In this document: piece by piece, positions 16,793-24,076 of the stretch | Layout of the letters: each line of letters starts with the position of its first letter | Position numbering within the stretch: position 1 is the stretch's first letter | DNA from: Saltatorellus ferox | GTDB taxonomy: Bacteria; Planctomycetota; UBA1135; GCA-002686595 | Assembly: GCA_007751475.1 (NCBI GenBank) | Contig: CP036434.1 | Span: 2,604,001 to 2,668,000 of the forward strand | Reading direction: 5' to 3' | Length of the DNA: 64,000 nucleotides | Position numbers and translations under genes: made by a program | The notes under the pieces: model-generated | What the model was told of the DNA's origin: nothing | The model's input: only the letters and a program-made list of their open reading frames with translations | Database searches by the model: none

Positions 16793-17122
16793 CTATTCGG
16801 GGTCGATCCGGACGTCGCGTCCGAGCTTCTTCGACACGGTCTCCGAGATCTTCGCGAAGAGTTCGTGCTCGTCCTTGTCGGCACGCCACTCACCGGACGC
16901 CTCGTCGAGGTTGTAGTGCCAGGCGCGGTCGCCTGCCGCGTACCAGATCTGATCCGCTGCCGTCTGTCGGTTCAGCACGTACGTGGGCCCGCCCGGGAAC
17001 TGGATCTTGATCAGGCCGTCGGCCGTCTCGAAGTCGACCTCGTCGGGATCGAAGTCCTCGAGCCAGTCTTCGACTCGTCGGATGATCGCGTCCACGCGCT
17101 GGAGAAAGCTGGTTGGTTCCAT
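16793..17122 (-). CDS. cyaY: Frataxin homologue CyaY
   Basis: This is a 109-residue frataxin/CyaY protein. It shows the acidic first helix ('VEDWLEDFDPDEVDFE') and the beta-sheet blocks 'LIKIQFPGGPTYVLNRQTAADQIWYAAGDRAWHY' (split here by strand turns), ending in 'KISETVSKKLGRDV'. CyaY binds iron and modulates Fe-S assembly by cysteine desulfurase; a cysteine desulfurase gene lies about 20 kb away. The gene is single, 15 bp downstream of the LysR stop region on the same strand and with its own leader. Confidence 0.9.
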   Translation of the reverse strand: MEPTSFLQRVDAIIRRVEDWLEDFDPDEVDFETADGLIKIQFPGGPTYVLNRQTAADQIWYAAGDRAWHYNLDEASGEWRADKDEHELFAKISETVSKKLGRDVRIDPE

Positions 17123-17165
17123 GGTGAGGCCCCTCGCGGGGGCCCGAGGGGGGGCTCTTTGAAGA

Positions 17166-17996
17166 TCAGGCGAGGCCCATCGCGGCCACTTCGTCCTCGT
17201 CCAATCCTAGGAGGTGACCGATCTCATGGAAGAGCGTGACCCGGATCTCGATGGCGAGCTCCTCGGGACCCCTGGCCATGCGCTCCAGGTTGCGCTGGAA
17301 GAGGTAGATCGTGGGAGGGAGCTCGCCCGAGACCGCGTCGGCCAGCTCGTGGATCGTGGGGCCCACGAAGAGGCCGAGCACGTCCGGTGGGACCATCGCC
17401 TCCTCCGACTGATCGTCGAGCTCGACGAACGGGACGGGCTCGCTGACGATGCGAGCGGACTCCACCGCTTTCTTGAACTCCGGGGGCATGTCGGCGAGCG
17501 CCTCGTCCACGACGGACGCAAACGCCTCCTCGGACAGGCGGATCGGCTCCGGGCGCTCCGGGTCGAGTTCGCGGGCCTTCTCCATCAATGCGTGCGATGC
17601 GTCCTCGTCCCCCGCGAGGTCGGCCAGGAGCGCAAGACGCTCCAGGATGTAGGGATCGTCCTCGACCTCGGCGATGGCTTCGAAGCACTCGGTGGCGTGC
17701 TCCAGCTCCCAGTTCAGGAGCGCGATTTCGCCCTCGATCTCCACCACGTCGACGTCATCGTCGCCCAGCGCTTCGACGGCGCGTCCATGGGCGCCCTCGG
17801 CCGCTTCCAGCATGCCCATCGCCATGTAGGCGCGGACCTCCATCAGCGCTCGCTCGCCGGGGTCCTTCGCCCGCGCCGCTTCGACGAGCGCGGACTCCGG
17901 GTCTCCGTTGTCCAGCGCGTCGCCTGCCGCCCTGATAGCGGGATCGATGGCCTCTTCGGAAGAGTCTGGGTCAGGGTCGTGCTCGGGTTGGATCAT
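17166..17996 (-). CDS. Zincin-like metallopeptidase with TPR-like N-terminus
   Basis: This is a 276-residue protein. Residues about 15-150 form an acidic, alpha-helical TPR-like region ('ALVEAARAKDPGERALMEVRAY'). The C-terminal 120 residues match Pfam Zincin_1 (PF06262): 'FASVVDEALADMPPEFKKAV', 'VLGLFVGP', 'LPPTIYLFQRNLERMA' and the zinc motif 'LFHEIGHLLGLDEDEV' with HExxH-x5-D. Members are cytosolic predicted peptidases of unknown substrate. The start at 17996 is chosen because upstream residues are low-complexity and encroach on the IS110 flank. A GC-rich hairpin separates it from cyaY. Confidence 0.85.
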   Translation of the reverse strand: MIQPEHDPDPDSSEEAIDPAIRAAGDALDNGDPESALVEAARAKDPGERALMEVRAYMAMGMLEAAEGAHGRAVEALGDDDVDVVEIEGEIALLNWELEHATECFEAIAEVEDDPYILERLALLADLAGDEDASHALMEKARELDPERPEPIRLSEEAFASVVDEALADMPPEFKKAVESARIVSEPVPFVELDDQSEEAMVPPDVLGLFVGPTIHELADAVSGELPPTIYLFQRNLERMARGPEELAIEIRVTLFHEIGHLLGLDEDEVAAMGLA

Positions 17997-18296
17997 CGGT
18001 GGCTCGCTTGCCAGGGGTTGGGGGCGGAAGAAGATGAGCTGTGGACCCCGTTCGCACCAGGATTCCGGGGGGAAAGCGGATGAGCCCTTCGATTTCACCT
18101 CAGCGCGAATTCAACGCGAGTTCAGAGCTAGATGCTATGGGGCAGGCCTTTCCAGGACGCCGCGCGAAAGCGAAAGTGTCCTGCACGGCAGCTTTGACCG
18201 CCCCGGTAGTGGACCGGAGTGGAAGAGAGGCTGCCTGAACCAGCCAGCGCCCCGAGTTTTGACGGCGAAGGGCAACTGGCGAGCACGGAGCTACTC
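17997..18296. other. Non-coding 5' flank of the IS110 element
   Basis: This is about 300 bp without a supported gene between the zincin start and the transposase start. IS110-group elements encode their bridge RNA in the non-coding end upstream of the transposase, so this stretch is a candidate for it. I could not define the element boundary or a bridge-RNA fold by eye. Confidence 0.4.
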
Positions 18297-19487
18297 ATGG
18301 CCCAGGCAGCCGTTCAAAATACTACTGCAACCCCCGTCCTCTACGTCGCCCTCGAGCTGAGCAAAGATACTTGGAAGCTCGGCATCACCCTCGACAGAGT
18401 GTCCAAAGCGAAGATCCGCGACGTTCGCGCCAGGGACCTCGATGGGTTTCTCGCGGAGATCGAAGCGGCCAAGAAGCACTTCAATCTTCCAGAGAACACT
18501 CTGGTCAAGAGCTGCTACGAAGCGGGTCGCGACGGCTTCTGGATCCACCGATTCCTGCTCGCCCACGGCATCGAGAACGTCATCATCGATCCCGCGAGCA
18601 TTGAGGTCGATAGGCGGAGTCGGAAGGTCAAGACCGACAGGGTGGACGCCCAGAAGATGGCGCAACTTCTCGCTCGACATGGCGATGGAGAGCGCGTTCT
18701 CCGCGTCGTACGAGTCCCTCCGCTCGAGTCAGTCGATAAGCGGATCTTGCCCCGGGACCTCAAGGCCCTCAAAAAGCGACGAGAGCAGGCCGCCAACAAG
18801 ATCCAAGCGAGCCTGTTCGAGCACGGAGTAGACCTCAATCCCCGCCTGGGCAGCTTTAGGGACAAGGACTTCCTCACCGCGCTCAAGGCCGCCCGACAGT
18901 GGGATGGCAAACGACTCCCACCTGAGTGCTTGCGAAGCGTCAAGCGAAGCTGGCAGCTGTACTCCCTTCTCACCAAGCAGATCAAAGAGCTCGAGCAGCG
19001 GCAGCGCCAGGTCCTTCGCGAGGCACGCGCCGAGCCAGAGAAGGCCACCTCTGCAGCCCGCAAGGCCGCCATCCTCAGTCAGCTCCGTGGGGTGGGCGAC
19101 ATTGGAAGCTACGTGCTGACCACGGAGTTCTTCGGCTGGAGAGACTTTGACAACCGAAGTCAGGTGGGCGCACTCGCCGGTTTGACGGGCACACCGTTCC
19201 AGAGTGGCAACATGGGACGAGACCAAGGCATTTCGAAGAGCGGCAATCCGCGCGTTCGGACGCTCATGGTCGAACTCGGATGGCTATGGCTACGCTGGCA
19301 GCCTGATAGCCGGACGACGAAGTGGTACCACGAGCACGTCGGCAAGGGAGGAAGCCGCGCGAAGCGAAAAGCGATCGTCGCGGTGGCGAGGAAACTACTC
19401 GTCGAGTTCTGGCACTTCGTCGAACACGGCGTAGTCCCCACCGGTGCCGTACTCAAGACAACGAACGCGGAGGGGAGTCCCGCGTGA
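18297..19487 (+). mobile_element. IS110-family transposase
   Basis: This is a 396-residue transposase of the IS110 family, whose members use a RuvC-like DEDD domain plus a C-terminal serine domain and are guided by a bridge RNA. The DEDD residues can be assigned as Glu20 ('VALELSKDTWK'), Glu75 ('CYEAGRDGFW'), Asp114 and Asp117 ('KTDRVDAQKMA'). The first position is Glu rather than the canonical Asp. The Tnp20-type C-terminal motif 'TPFQSGNMGRDQGISKSGN' contains the presumed nucleophile Ser303. A coiled-coil linker spans about 205-250. A good Shine-Dalgarno (GGAG, 6 nt before ATG) fixes the start at 18297. The gene appears full-length and intact. Confidence 0.9.
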
Positions 19488-20199
19488 CTCGCACCGGTGC
19501 TCCAGGAGACTCGCTTGCAGTGCGGGCGGAGGCGCTTCATCGAGGCCGCTTCGTTTGCCTAGATGAAGCAGTCGCCAGGGGCACTTTTCGAACAGGACGA
19601 CGAATCGGAGGCCAACGAGAACACATAGAGCGCAGGACGCCACGAGGGAAATCAGCTCGTCATCGCCCGGCTGGGTGGGATGCTCATCGCATCCGCCGGT
19701 GGGCCACGACTTAGAAGGAGCGGTTTCTTCACTGGCTTTCGCAACGCCTTCGGGCGAACGCAGCATTAGGCCTTCGGGGCACAGACCCCGAGACGGATAG
19801 GAGCTTGTCGCGCGGCGACCCTCCCAAGCCAGCCTCTGGCGCGTCCACGCTACTACGCAAGAAAGCTATGAAGACTCCGAGCGTGCTTGCACTTTGTGCG
19901 CCGCCTTCGTGGTGGAAGAACAGACCAAAGAAAGGTAGCGCTCTGGGCGGCTGCGGCCGCCCAGCGCCCTTTGGAGGCACAGGGACTGTGACGTTCTCTA
20001 GCTCAGGTCAGACTCCGCCCGCGAAGCCGCAGGCGAGATTGCACGCGCGGGTTGGGCGGAGATGGGTATCACGCAGCAGATTCCAAAGGTCTGCCGAGAT
20101 ACATCCTGCCCAGGGCTGCCAACCGCCCAACGATTCAATCATCCAGGAGCAGGACGACGACCAAAATTCACTACAACGACCTTGACGAGGCCGTGCTCA
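19488..20199. other. Non-coding 3' flank of the IS110 element
   Basis: There are 712 bp without a convincing gene. Small frames exist, but none has a recognisable family or ribosome-binding site. Local hairpins occur, for example GGGCGGCTGCGGCCGCCC near 19948. In IS1111-type relatives of IS110 the guide RNA lies downstream of the transposase, so part of this stretch may belong to the element. Its right boundary is not visible. Confidence 0.45.
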
Positions 20200-20204
20200 T
20201 AGGA

Positions 20205-20414
20205 GCCTGCATTGTTCACGAGTTTGCACCACCAGCACGCCCAAACCACGCCGTGGCGGCGTCAGACGGCAGCCTTTGGCTGCCGCCCGCTTCGCGGGCT
20301 CCCTCACAGAATGCTCGACGGGCCTACGGGCCCGCCTCCGCTTCGTTCGGTCGTCTTCCTTGCCACACCGCGGTTTGAACGCACTGGTGGAGCAAACTCG
20401 TGAATAATGCAGGC
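20205..20414. mobile_element. 210-bp MITE-like element with 30-bp terminal inverted repeats
   Basis: Both ends read GCCTGCATTRTTCACGAGTT inward and continue with TGCWCCACCAG. The interior folds into further hairpins (GGCAGCCTTTGGCTGCC; CCCGCTTCGCGGG; CGGGCCTACGGGCCCG). It is flanked by the 5-bp direct repeat TAGGA (20200-20204 and 20415-20419), which is consistent with a target-site duplication. No protein is encoded. It abuts the next element, and the TAGGA repeat overlaps that element's left end, so this one probably inserted into it. Confidence 0.75.
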
Positions 20415-20416
20415 TA

Positions 20417-20577
20417 GGAGTCTGCGCCACAGAATGCGATTCCGCGAGCACCGCCAGGATCCACGCTCGCGGCGTTGCGCCAAACCCCAATGGCATCAAA
20501 CCATGGGGGGGCCGGCGCGCCTTGCGAGCGCGAATCCTGACGGCACTCGCGAAACCGCATTCAGTGGCGCAGACTCC
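20417..20577. mobile_element. 161-bp palindromic MITE flanked by TA
   Basis: This is a near-perfect palindrome. Ends read GGAGTCTGCGCCAC inward on both sides, arms are about 70 bp, and a short AT-containing centre lies around 20490-20510. TA dinucleotides flank both ends (20415-20416, 20578-20579), as expected for IS630/Tc1-mariner-type insertion. There is no coding capacity. The right arm contains the last codons and the TGA stop of the sulfatase on the minus strand, so the insertion has rewritten the 3' end of that gene. The hairpin may also end its transcript. Confidence 0.8.
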
Positions 20578-22243
20578 TAGAGGGGGCAAAGCCGGCCCGG
20601 TGAGCCCAGAGCTGAATGGCGGCCTGTTCCGGAGGCGCGTCGCCGGAGCCAGGCCCCGGCCAGATGAACTCCTGTCCGGGGGCGATCGTATGCCACGGGC
20701 CGTCCGGACCTAGCCTGTAGGCGAGCGAAGCGCCGGGAGTCGAGCTCTTGAGCACCCATCCGCCACCTTCCGCGCGCTCGACGCTCGGAGCGGCCGTCTG
20801 CGGCTGTTCGCCGTCCGGCGGCCAGAGGAAACGTCGGATCATCTCCTCCTCGGGGGCGACCAGGCCCAGGTCACCGGTGTCGGTCATCCAGGCTTCCAGC
20901 GCCGCGTCGAGCGCCCCGAAGGCAGCGCGCTCCTCGGCCACCAGTCCCTCCGAGCCCGCCAGGTTGCGGACCTCCCAGGGGTCGCCCGTTCGGTCGTACC
21001 ATTCGACCTCGGGCCGCCGCGTCGAGCCGACCTGCCACTGCGCGGGCGCGCGGGTCCAAGCTCGGTCCCCGCCGTCGCGGAGCGCATAGAGATCCCACGT
21101 CATCGGGATCCGCTCGCGGTAGGCGTTCGCGATCAGGTGCGGCACCTCGGGCATCAGGTTGCGGATCACGAGCCGCGTGCCATCGGTCACCGCGCGCGTC
21201 CGGTCCATGGCCGAGTCGAATCGATCCGCGTGGAAGAACGCCAGCTCGCGCGGCGGCGCCGCGTGGGCCCCGAGGAAGGCGCGACCGTCGAGACGCAGGT
21301 CCGGTGCGATGCCCGCGAGGCTCAGCACGGTGGGGCCGAAGTCGATGAAGCTCACGATCCGATCGGTGGCGCTTCCGGGCGGAAGGTCCTGGGGGCCGCG
21401 CCCCTTGGGAAAACGGACGAGGAGCGGCACACGCGTTCCCGTTCCGTAGAGCGAGCGCTTGCCGCGCGGGAGCCCCACGCCGTGGTCCGAGAAGAAGAAT
21501 ACGACGGTCGACTCGGCCAGTCCTTCCTTCTCCAGTCGCTCCAGGTGTCCGCCGAACCAGCGGTCCATCGCGGCGATGTTGTCGTAGGTGCGCTTCAGAG
21601 CATCGCGCACCCTCGGCGTATCCGGGTAGATCGGAGGGATCGGTACGGAGTCATCTTCGACCGCGGACGGGCGGCGCTTCGCCTCGGGGAAGGCCTGACT
21701 CTCGTGCGTGCCACCGTGGTTGAAGACGCTGAAGAACGGCGTGCCTGAAGGGCGATTCGCGTAGTCGGCCTTTCGGCTGGAGTCGTTCCAGGTCCACGCC
21801 GGCGCGCGGAACTGGTAGTCCTCCTTGGCGCAGTTCGTCGTGTAGTAGCCCGCGAGCTGAAGCGTCTCCGGGAAGCATCGGGCGTGGACCGGCGGCACCG
21901 CCTCGTAGATCGGCGTGGTGTCGCTCGGGAGGGAGCGCGATCGAACGCGCATGTGCATCGCGCCCATGCGCGTCGGATAGGTCCCGGTGATGAGCGCCGT
22001 CCGAGCGGGCGCGCACACCGGCGAATCGGCGAACGCGTTGTCGTAGCGAATGGCCTCACGGGCGAAGCCGTCGAGCGCCGGGGTCGGTACCGTGCGATCT
22101 CCGTAGGGGCCGATCCAGGGGCTCATGTCCTCGACGCTCAGCCACAGGACGTTCAGCGGCTCCTGCGATTGCGCCAGCGGAGCGAGCGCGAGCCAGAGGG
22201 TCCCGATGAGCGACGCGACCAGGGAGCGAGAGTCCTTCATCAT
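20561..22243 (-). CDS. Formylglycine-dependent sulfatase, secreted
   Basis: This is a 560-residue type I sulfatase. A signal peptide (about 8-26) is followed by the alkaline-phosphatase-superfamily start 'NVLWLSVEDMSPW'. The modification motif CxPxR is in 'SPVCAPARTALITG' (Cys77, Arg81), and 'FFSDHGVGLPRGKRSLY' supplies further metal and sulfate ligands. The sequence is N-sulfoglucosamine-sulfohydrolase-like. It likely removes sulfate from polysaccharides in the periplasm or outside the cell; a formylglycine-generating enzyme must come from elsewhere. The final residues (about SRSLRH) and the stop lie inside the palindromic MITE, so the native C-terminus may have been longer or different. It starts 9 bp after the SDR stop: an operon. 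Confidence 0.88.
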   Translation of the reverse strand: MMKDSRSLVASLIGTLWLALAPLAQSQEPLNVLWLSVEDMSPWIGPYGDRTVPTPALDGFAREAIRYDNAFADSPVCAPARTALITGTYPTRMGAMHMRVRSRSLPSDTTPIYEAVPPVHARCFPETLQLAGYYTTNCAKEDYQFRAPAWTWNDSSRKADYANRPSGTPFFSVFNHGGTHESQAFPEAKRRPSAVEDDSVPIPPIYPDTPRVRDALKRTYDNIAAMDRWFGGHLERLEKEGLAESTVVFFFSDHGVGLPRGKRSLYGTGTRVPLLVRFPKGRGPQDLPPGSATDRIVSFIDFGPTVLSLAGIAPDLRLDGRAFLGAHAAPPRELAFFHADRFDSAMDRTRAVTDGTRLVIRNLMPEVPHLIANAYRERIPMTWDLYALRDGGDRAWTRAPAQWQVGSTRRPEVEWYDRTGDPWEVRNLAGSEGLVAEERAAFGALDAALEAWMTDTGDLGLVAPEEEMIRRFLWPPDGEQPQTAAPSVERAEGGGWVLKSSTPGASLAYRLGPDGPWHTIAPGQEFIWPGPGSGDAPPEQAAIQLWAHRAGFAPSRSLRH

Positions 22244-22252
22244 GTTTCCGGA

Positions 22253-23278
22253 TCAGCGACCGACGGCGTCGAGGGCCCTGTCGAGGGCCCTGTCGAGGGC
22301 ACTGTCGAGGGCACTGTGTAGATCCGCGCGACTGACGGAGAACGGCTGGTCCTGGTTGAGTTCCGCGATTCGCTTCAGCGCAGCTCCCAGGGTGAGATCC
22401 GCTTCCCGCTGGTTCGGCGTGACCATGTACCGGCGCTTGGGCGTCTCCGACGTCATCGCATCGAGGAACGCCTTGGCGACGGGCAGGGGGTCGGCCGCAT
22501 CCGAGCGGCTCTGGTCGCGCGCCAGGAAACCCTTCAGCTGCGCTTCGTAGCGCGAACCTTCGGCCGTGTAGCCCCTGGCCTGCAGGCGCTCGACCGTGCT
22601 CTGGAAGATCTGCGACCGAAAGTTGCCGGGCTCGACGATGCTGACCTTCACGCCGAGCGGCTCCAGCTCCAGCGCGAGCACGTCGGTGTAGGCCTCCACC
22701 GCGTGCTTCGACATCGTGTAGGGGCCCCCGAGCCCCCAGGTGGCATGGCCGCTGATGGACCCCGTCGTGGAGACGCGACCCTGGCTCTCGATCAGGAGAT
22801 CCGCGAACGCCTTCGTCACGCGGTAGGGACCGTAGACATTGACGTTCATCTGGAAGTGCAGGTCCTCCTCGGTAACCTCGGCGAGAGGCGCCAGCACGAA
22901 CACTCCCGCGTTGTTGATGAGCCCGTGAAGCCCGCGGCCCGCTTCGCGCACGGTCTTCACGGCGGCGGCGATCTGATCCGGCTTCGTGACGTCGAGCCGG
23001 ATGCCCTGGACGTTCTCCAGCGCATCGAGCTCCGCGAGATCGGCGTCCTTGCGCGCTCCCGCGTAAACGAAGAATTCGTTCTCGGCGAGGTACTCCGCCG
23101 TCCTGCGACCGATGCCGCTGCTCGCACCGGTGACGAGCACGGCGCGCCTCGGTGCCTCGCTGGCGGGCTCCTGGCCGGTGGGGGACGCAGCGCGGGGCGC
23201 GACCGGTTTCGTCGCGGAGCTGAGGAGCGGTAGTGAGATCAGCGGCAGCGCCGCGAGCGCCAGGGTGATGAGCTTCAT
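22253..23278 (-). CDS. Short-chain dehydrogenase with N-terminal membrane signal
   Basis: This 341-residue SDR has a hydrophobic N-terminus (3-20), unusual for this mostly cytosolic family. The Rossmann motif is 'VLVTGASSGIGRR', 'LINNAGVF' follows, the catalytic Ser is in 'TTGSISG' and the YxxxK motif is 'YTMSKHA'. The tail ends in ALD(S/R) tetrapeptide repeats from a 12-bp tandem array. A strong ribosome-binding site (GGAGAG just before ATG) fixes the start at 23278. The substrate is unknown. It is followed after 9 bp by the sulfatase, suggesting joint use on a sulfated glycan or sterol-like compound (inference). Confidence 0.82.
   Translation of the reverse strand: MKLITLALAALPLISLPLLSSATKPVAPRAASPTGQEPASEAPRRAVLVTGASSGIGRRTAEYLAENEFFVYAGARKDADLAELDALENVQGIRLDVTKPDQIAAAVKTVREAGRGLHGLINNAGVFVLAPLAEVTEEDLHFQMNVNVYGPYRVTKAFADLLIESQGRVSTTGSISGHATWGLGGPYTMSKHAVEAYTDVLALELEPLGVKVSIVEPGNFRSQIFQSTVERLQARGYTAEGSRYEAQLKGFLARDQSRSDAADPLPVAKAFLDAMTSETPKRRYMVTPNQREADLTLGAALKRIAELNQDQPFSVSRADLHSALDSALDRALDRALDAVGR
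22269..22316. repeat. 12-bp tandem repeat in the SDR 3' end
   Basis: Four copies of TCGAGGGCCCTG/TCGAGGGCACTG lie in frame. On the coding (minus) strand they give repeating Ala-Leu-Asp-(Ser/Arg). Two copies are identical to each other and two share a one-base variant, as expected from recent stepwise duplication. Confidence 0.9.
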
Positions 23279-23320
23279 CTCTCCACCGTAACGGATCCGG
23301 GGAAAGGCGCATCTCCCCCG

Positions 23321-23341
23321 TGTGACATCCATGACGTCACA
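23321..23341. promoter_or_regulatory. Inverted repeat upstream of the SDR-sulfatase operon
   Basis: TGTGAC and GTCACA form an inverted repeat with a 9-bp centre (TGTGACATCCATGACGTCACA spans the site), 43 bp before the SDR start. It may be an operator. The half-sites recall CRP/FNR-type sequences, but the spacing is not that of a CRP site, so no regulator is named. Confidence 0.4.
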
Positions 23342-23367
23342 TCATTGGGCCAGGTCACGCGCTCTCG

Positions 23368-24066
23368 CTAAGGGCGTCCGGGGCTCTGCGGGCGCCGCTT
23401 CTTGGCGACGCTCGCATCCCTTCGCTTCTCCTGCGCTTGCCTCGTCTTCGAGGATGCCCACGCGCAGATGGGACACGTGCTGAGATCGTGGTACCGAGCC
23501 GGGCAGTGCTCGCGCCCGAAGAAGATGATCTGCAGGTGGACCTTGTTCCAGGTCTCCCGGGGGAACACCGCCTTCAGGTCGGCCTCGGTCTTCTCGACCG
23601 TCGTATCGTTCGAGAGGCCCCAGCGCGCGGCGAGTCGATGGATGTGCGTATCCACCGGGAAGGTGGGGACGCCGAAGCTCTGCGCCATCACCACGCTGGC
23701 GGTCTTGTGTCCGACGCCGGGCAGCGCCTCCAGCGCCTCCAGGGACGCAGGCACCTCGCCGCCATGCTCTTCGACCAGCATCTCCGCGAGTCGCCTGATG
23801 TTCTTCGCCTTGGTGGGCGCGAGACCGCAGGTCTTGATGGACGCCAGGATATCGTCGACCTCCAGGCGTGCCATCGCTGCAGGTGTGTTCGCCTTGCGGA
23901 AGAGGTCCGGCGTGACGAGGTTCACGCGCAGGTCCGTCGTCTGGGCCGACAGGAGCACCGCCACGAGGAGCTCGAACGGACTCGTGTGGTCCAGGGGGAC
24001 CGGAGTCTCGGGGTAGAACCCCTCGAGCTGAGCCAGGATCCTGTGGGCCTTCTCCGAGCGCTTCAA
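23368..24066 (-). CDS. nth: Endonuclease III (Nth)-like DNA glycosylase
   Basis: This is a 232-residue HhH-GPD glycosylase/AP lyase. The helix-hairpin-helix is 'LEALPGVGHKTASVV' with catalytic Lys121, and Asp139 is in 'FPVDTHIHRLA'. The C-terminal iron-sulfur loop normally has four Cys (C-x6-C-x2-C-x5-C). Here only Cys188, Cys198 and Cys201 are present ('EHCPARYHDLSTCPICAW') and no fourth Cys follows. A [4Fe-4S] cluster would need another ligand or is absent. A basic tail (KKRRPQSPGRP) ends the protein. The catalytic residues are intact, so base-excision activity on oxidised pyrimidines is expected. Confidence 0.88.
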   Translation of the reverse strand: MKRSEKAHRILAQLEGFYPETPVPLDHTSPFELLVAVLLSAQTTDLRVNLVTPDLFRKANTPAAMARLEVDDILASIKTCGLAPTKAKNIRRLAEMLVEEHGGEVPASLEALEALPGVGHKTASVVMAQSFGVPTFPVDTHIHRLAARWGLSNDTTVEKTEADLKAVFPRETWNKVHLQIIFFGREHCPARYHDLSTCPICAWASSKTRQAQEKRRDASVAKKRRPQSPGRP

Positions 24067-24076
24067 GCCGAGATCG

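Noticed and set aside
19805..20185. Small protein gene downstream of the IS110 transposase
   Set aside because: It has no ribosome-binding site, low-complexity translation, runs through hairpin-rich DNA and shows no recognisable family.
23321..23341. CRP/FNR binding site
   Set aside because: The half-sites TGTGA/TCACA are present, but the spacing of 11 bases is not the required 6.
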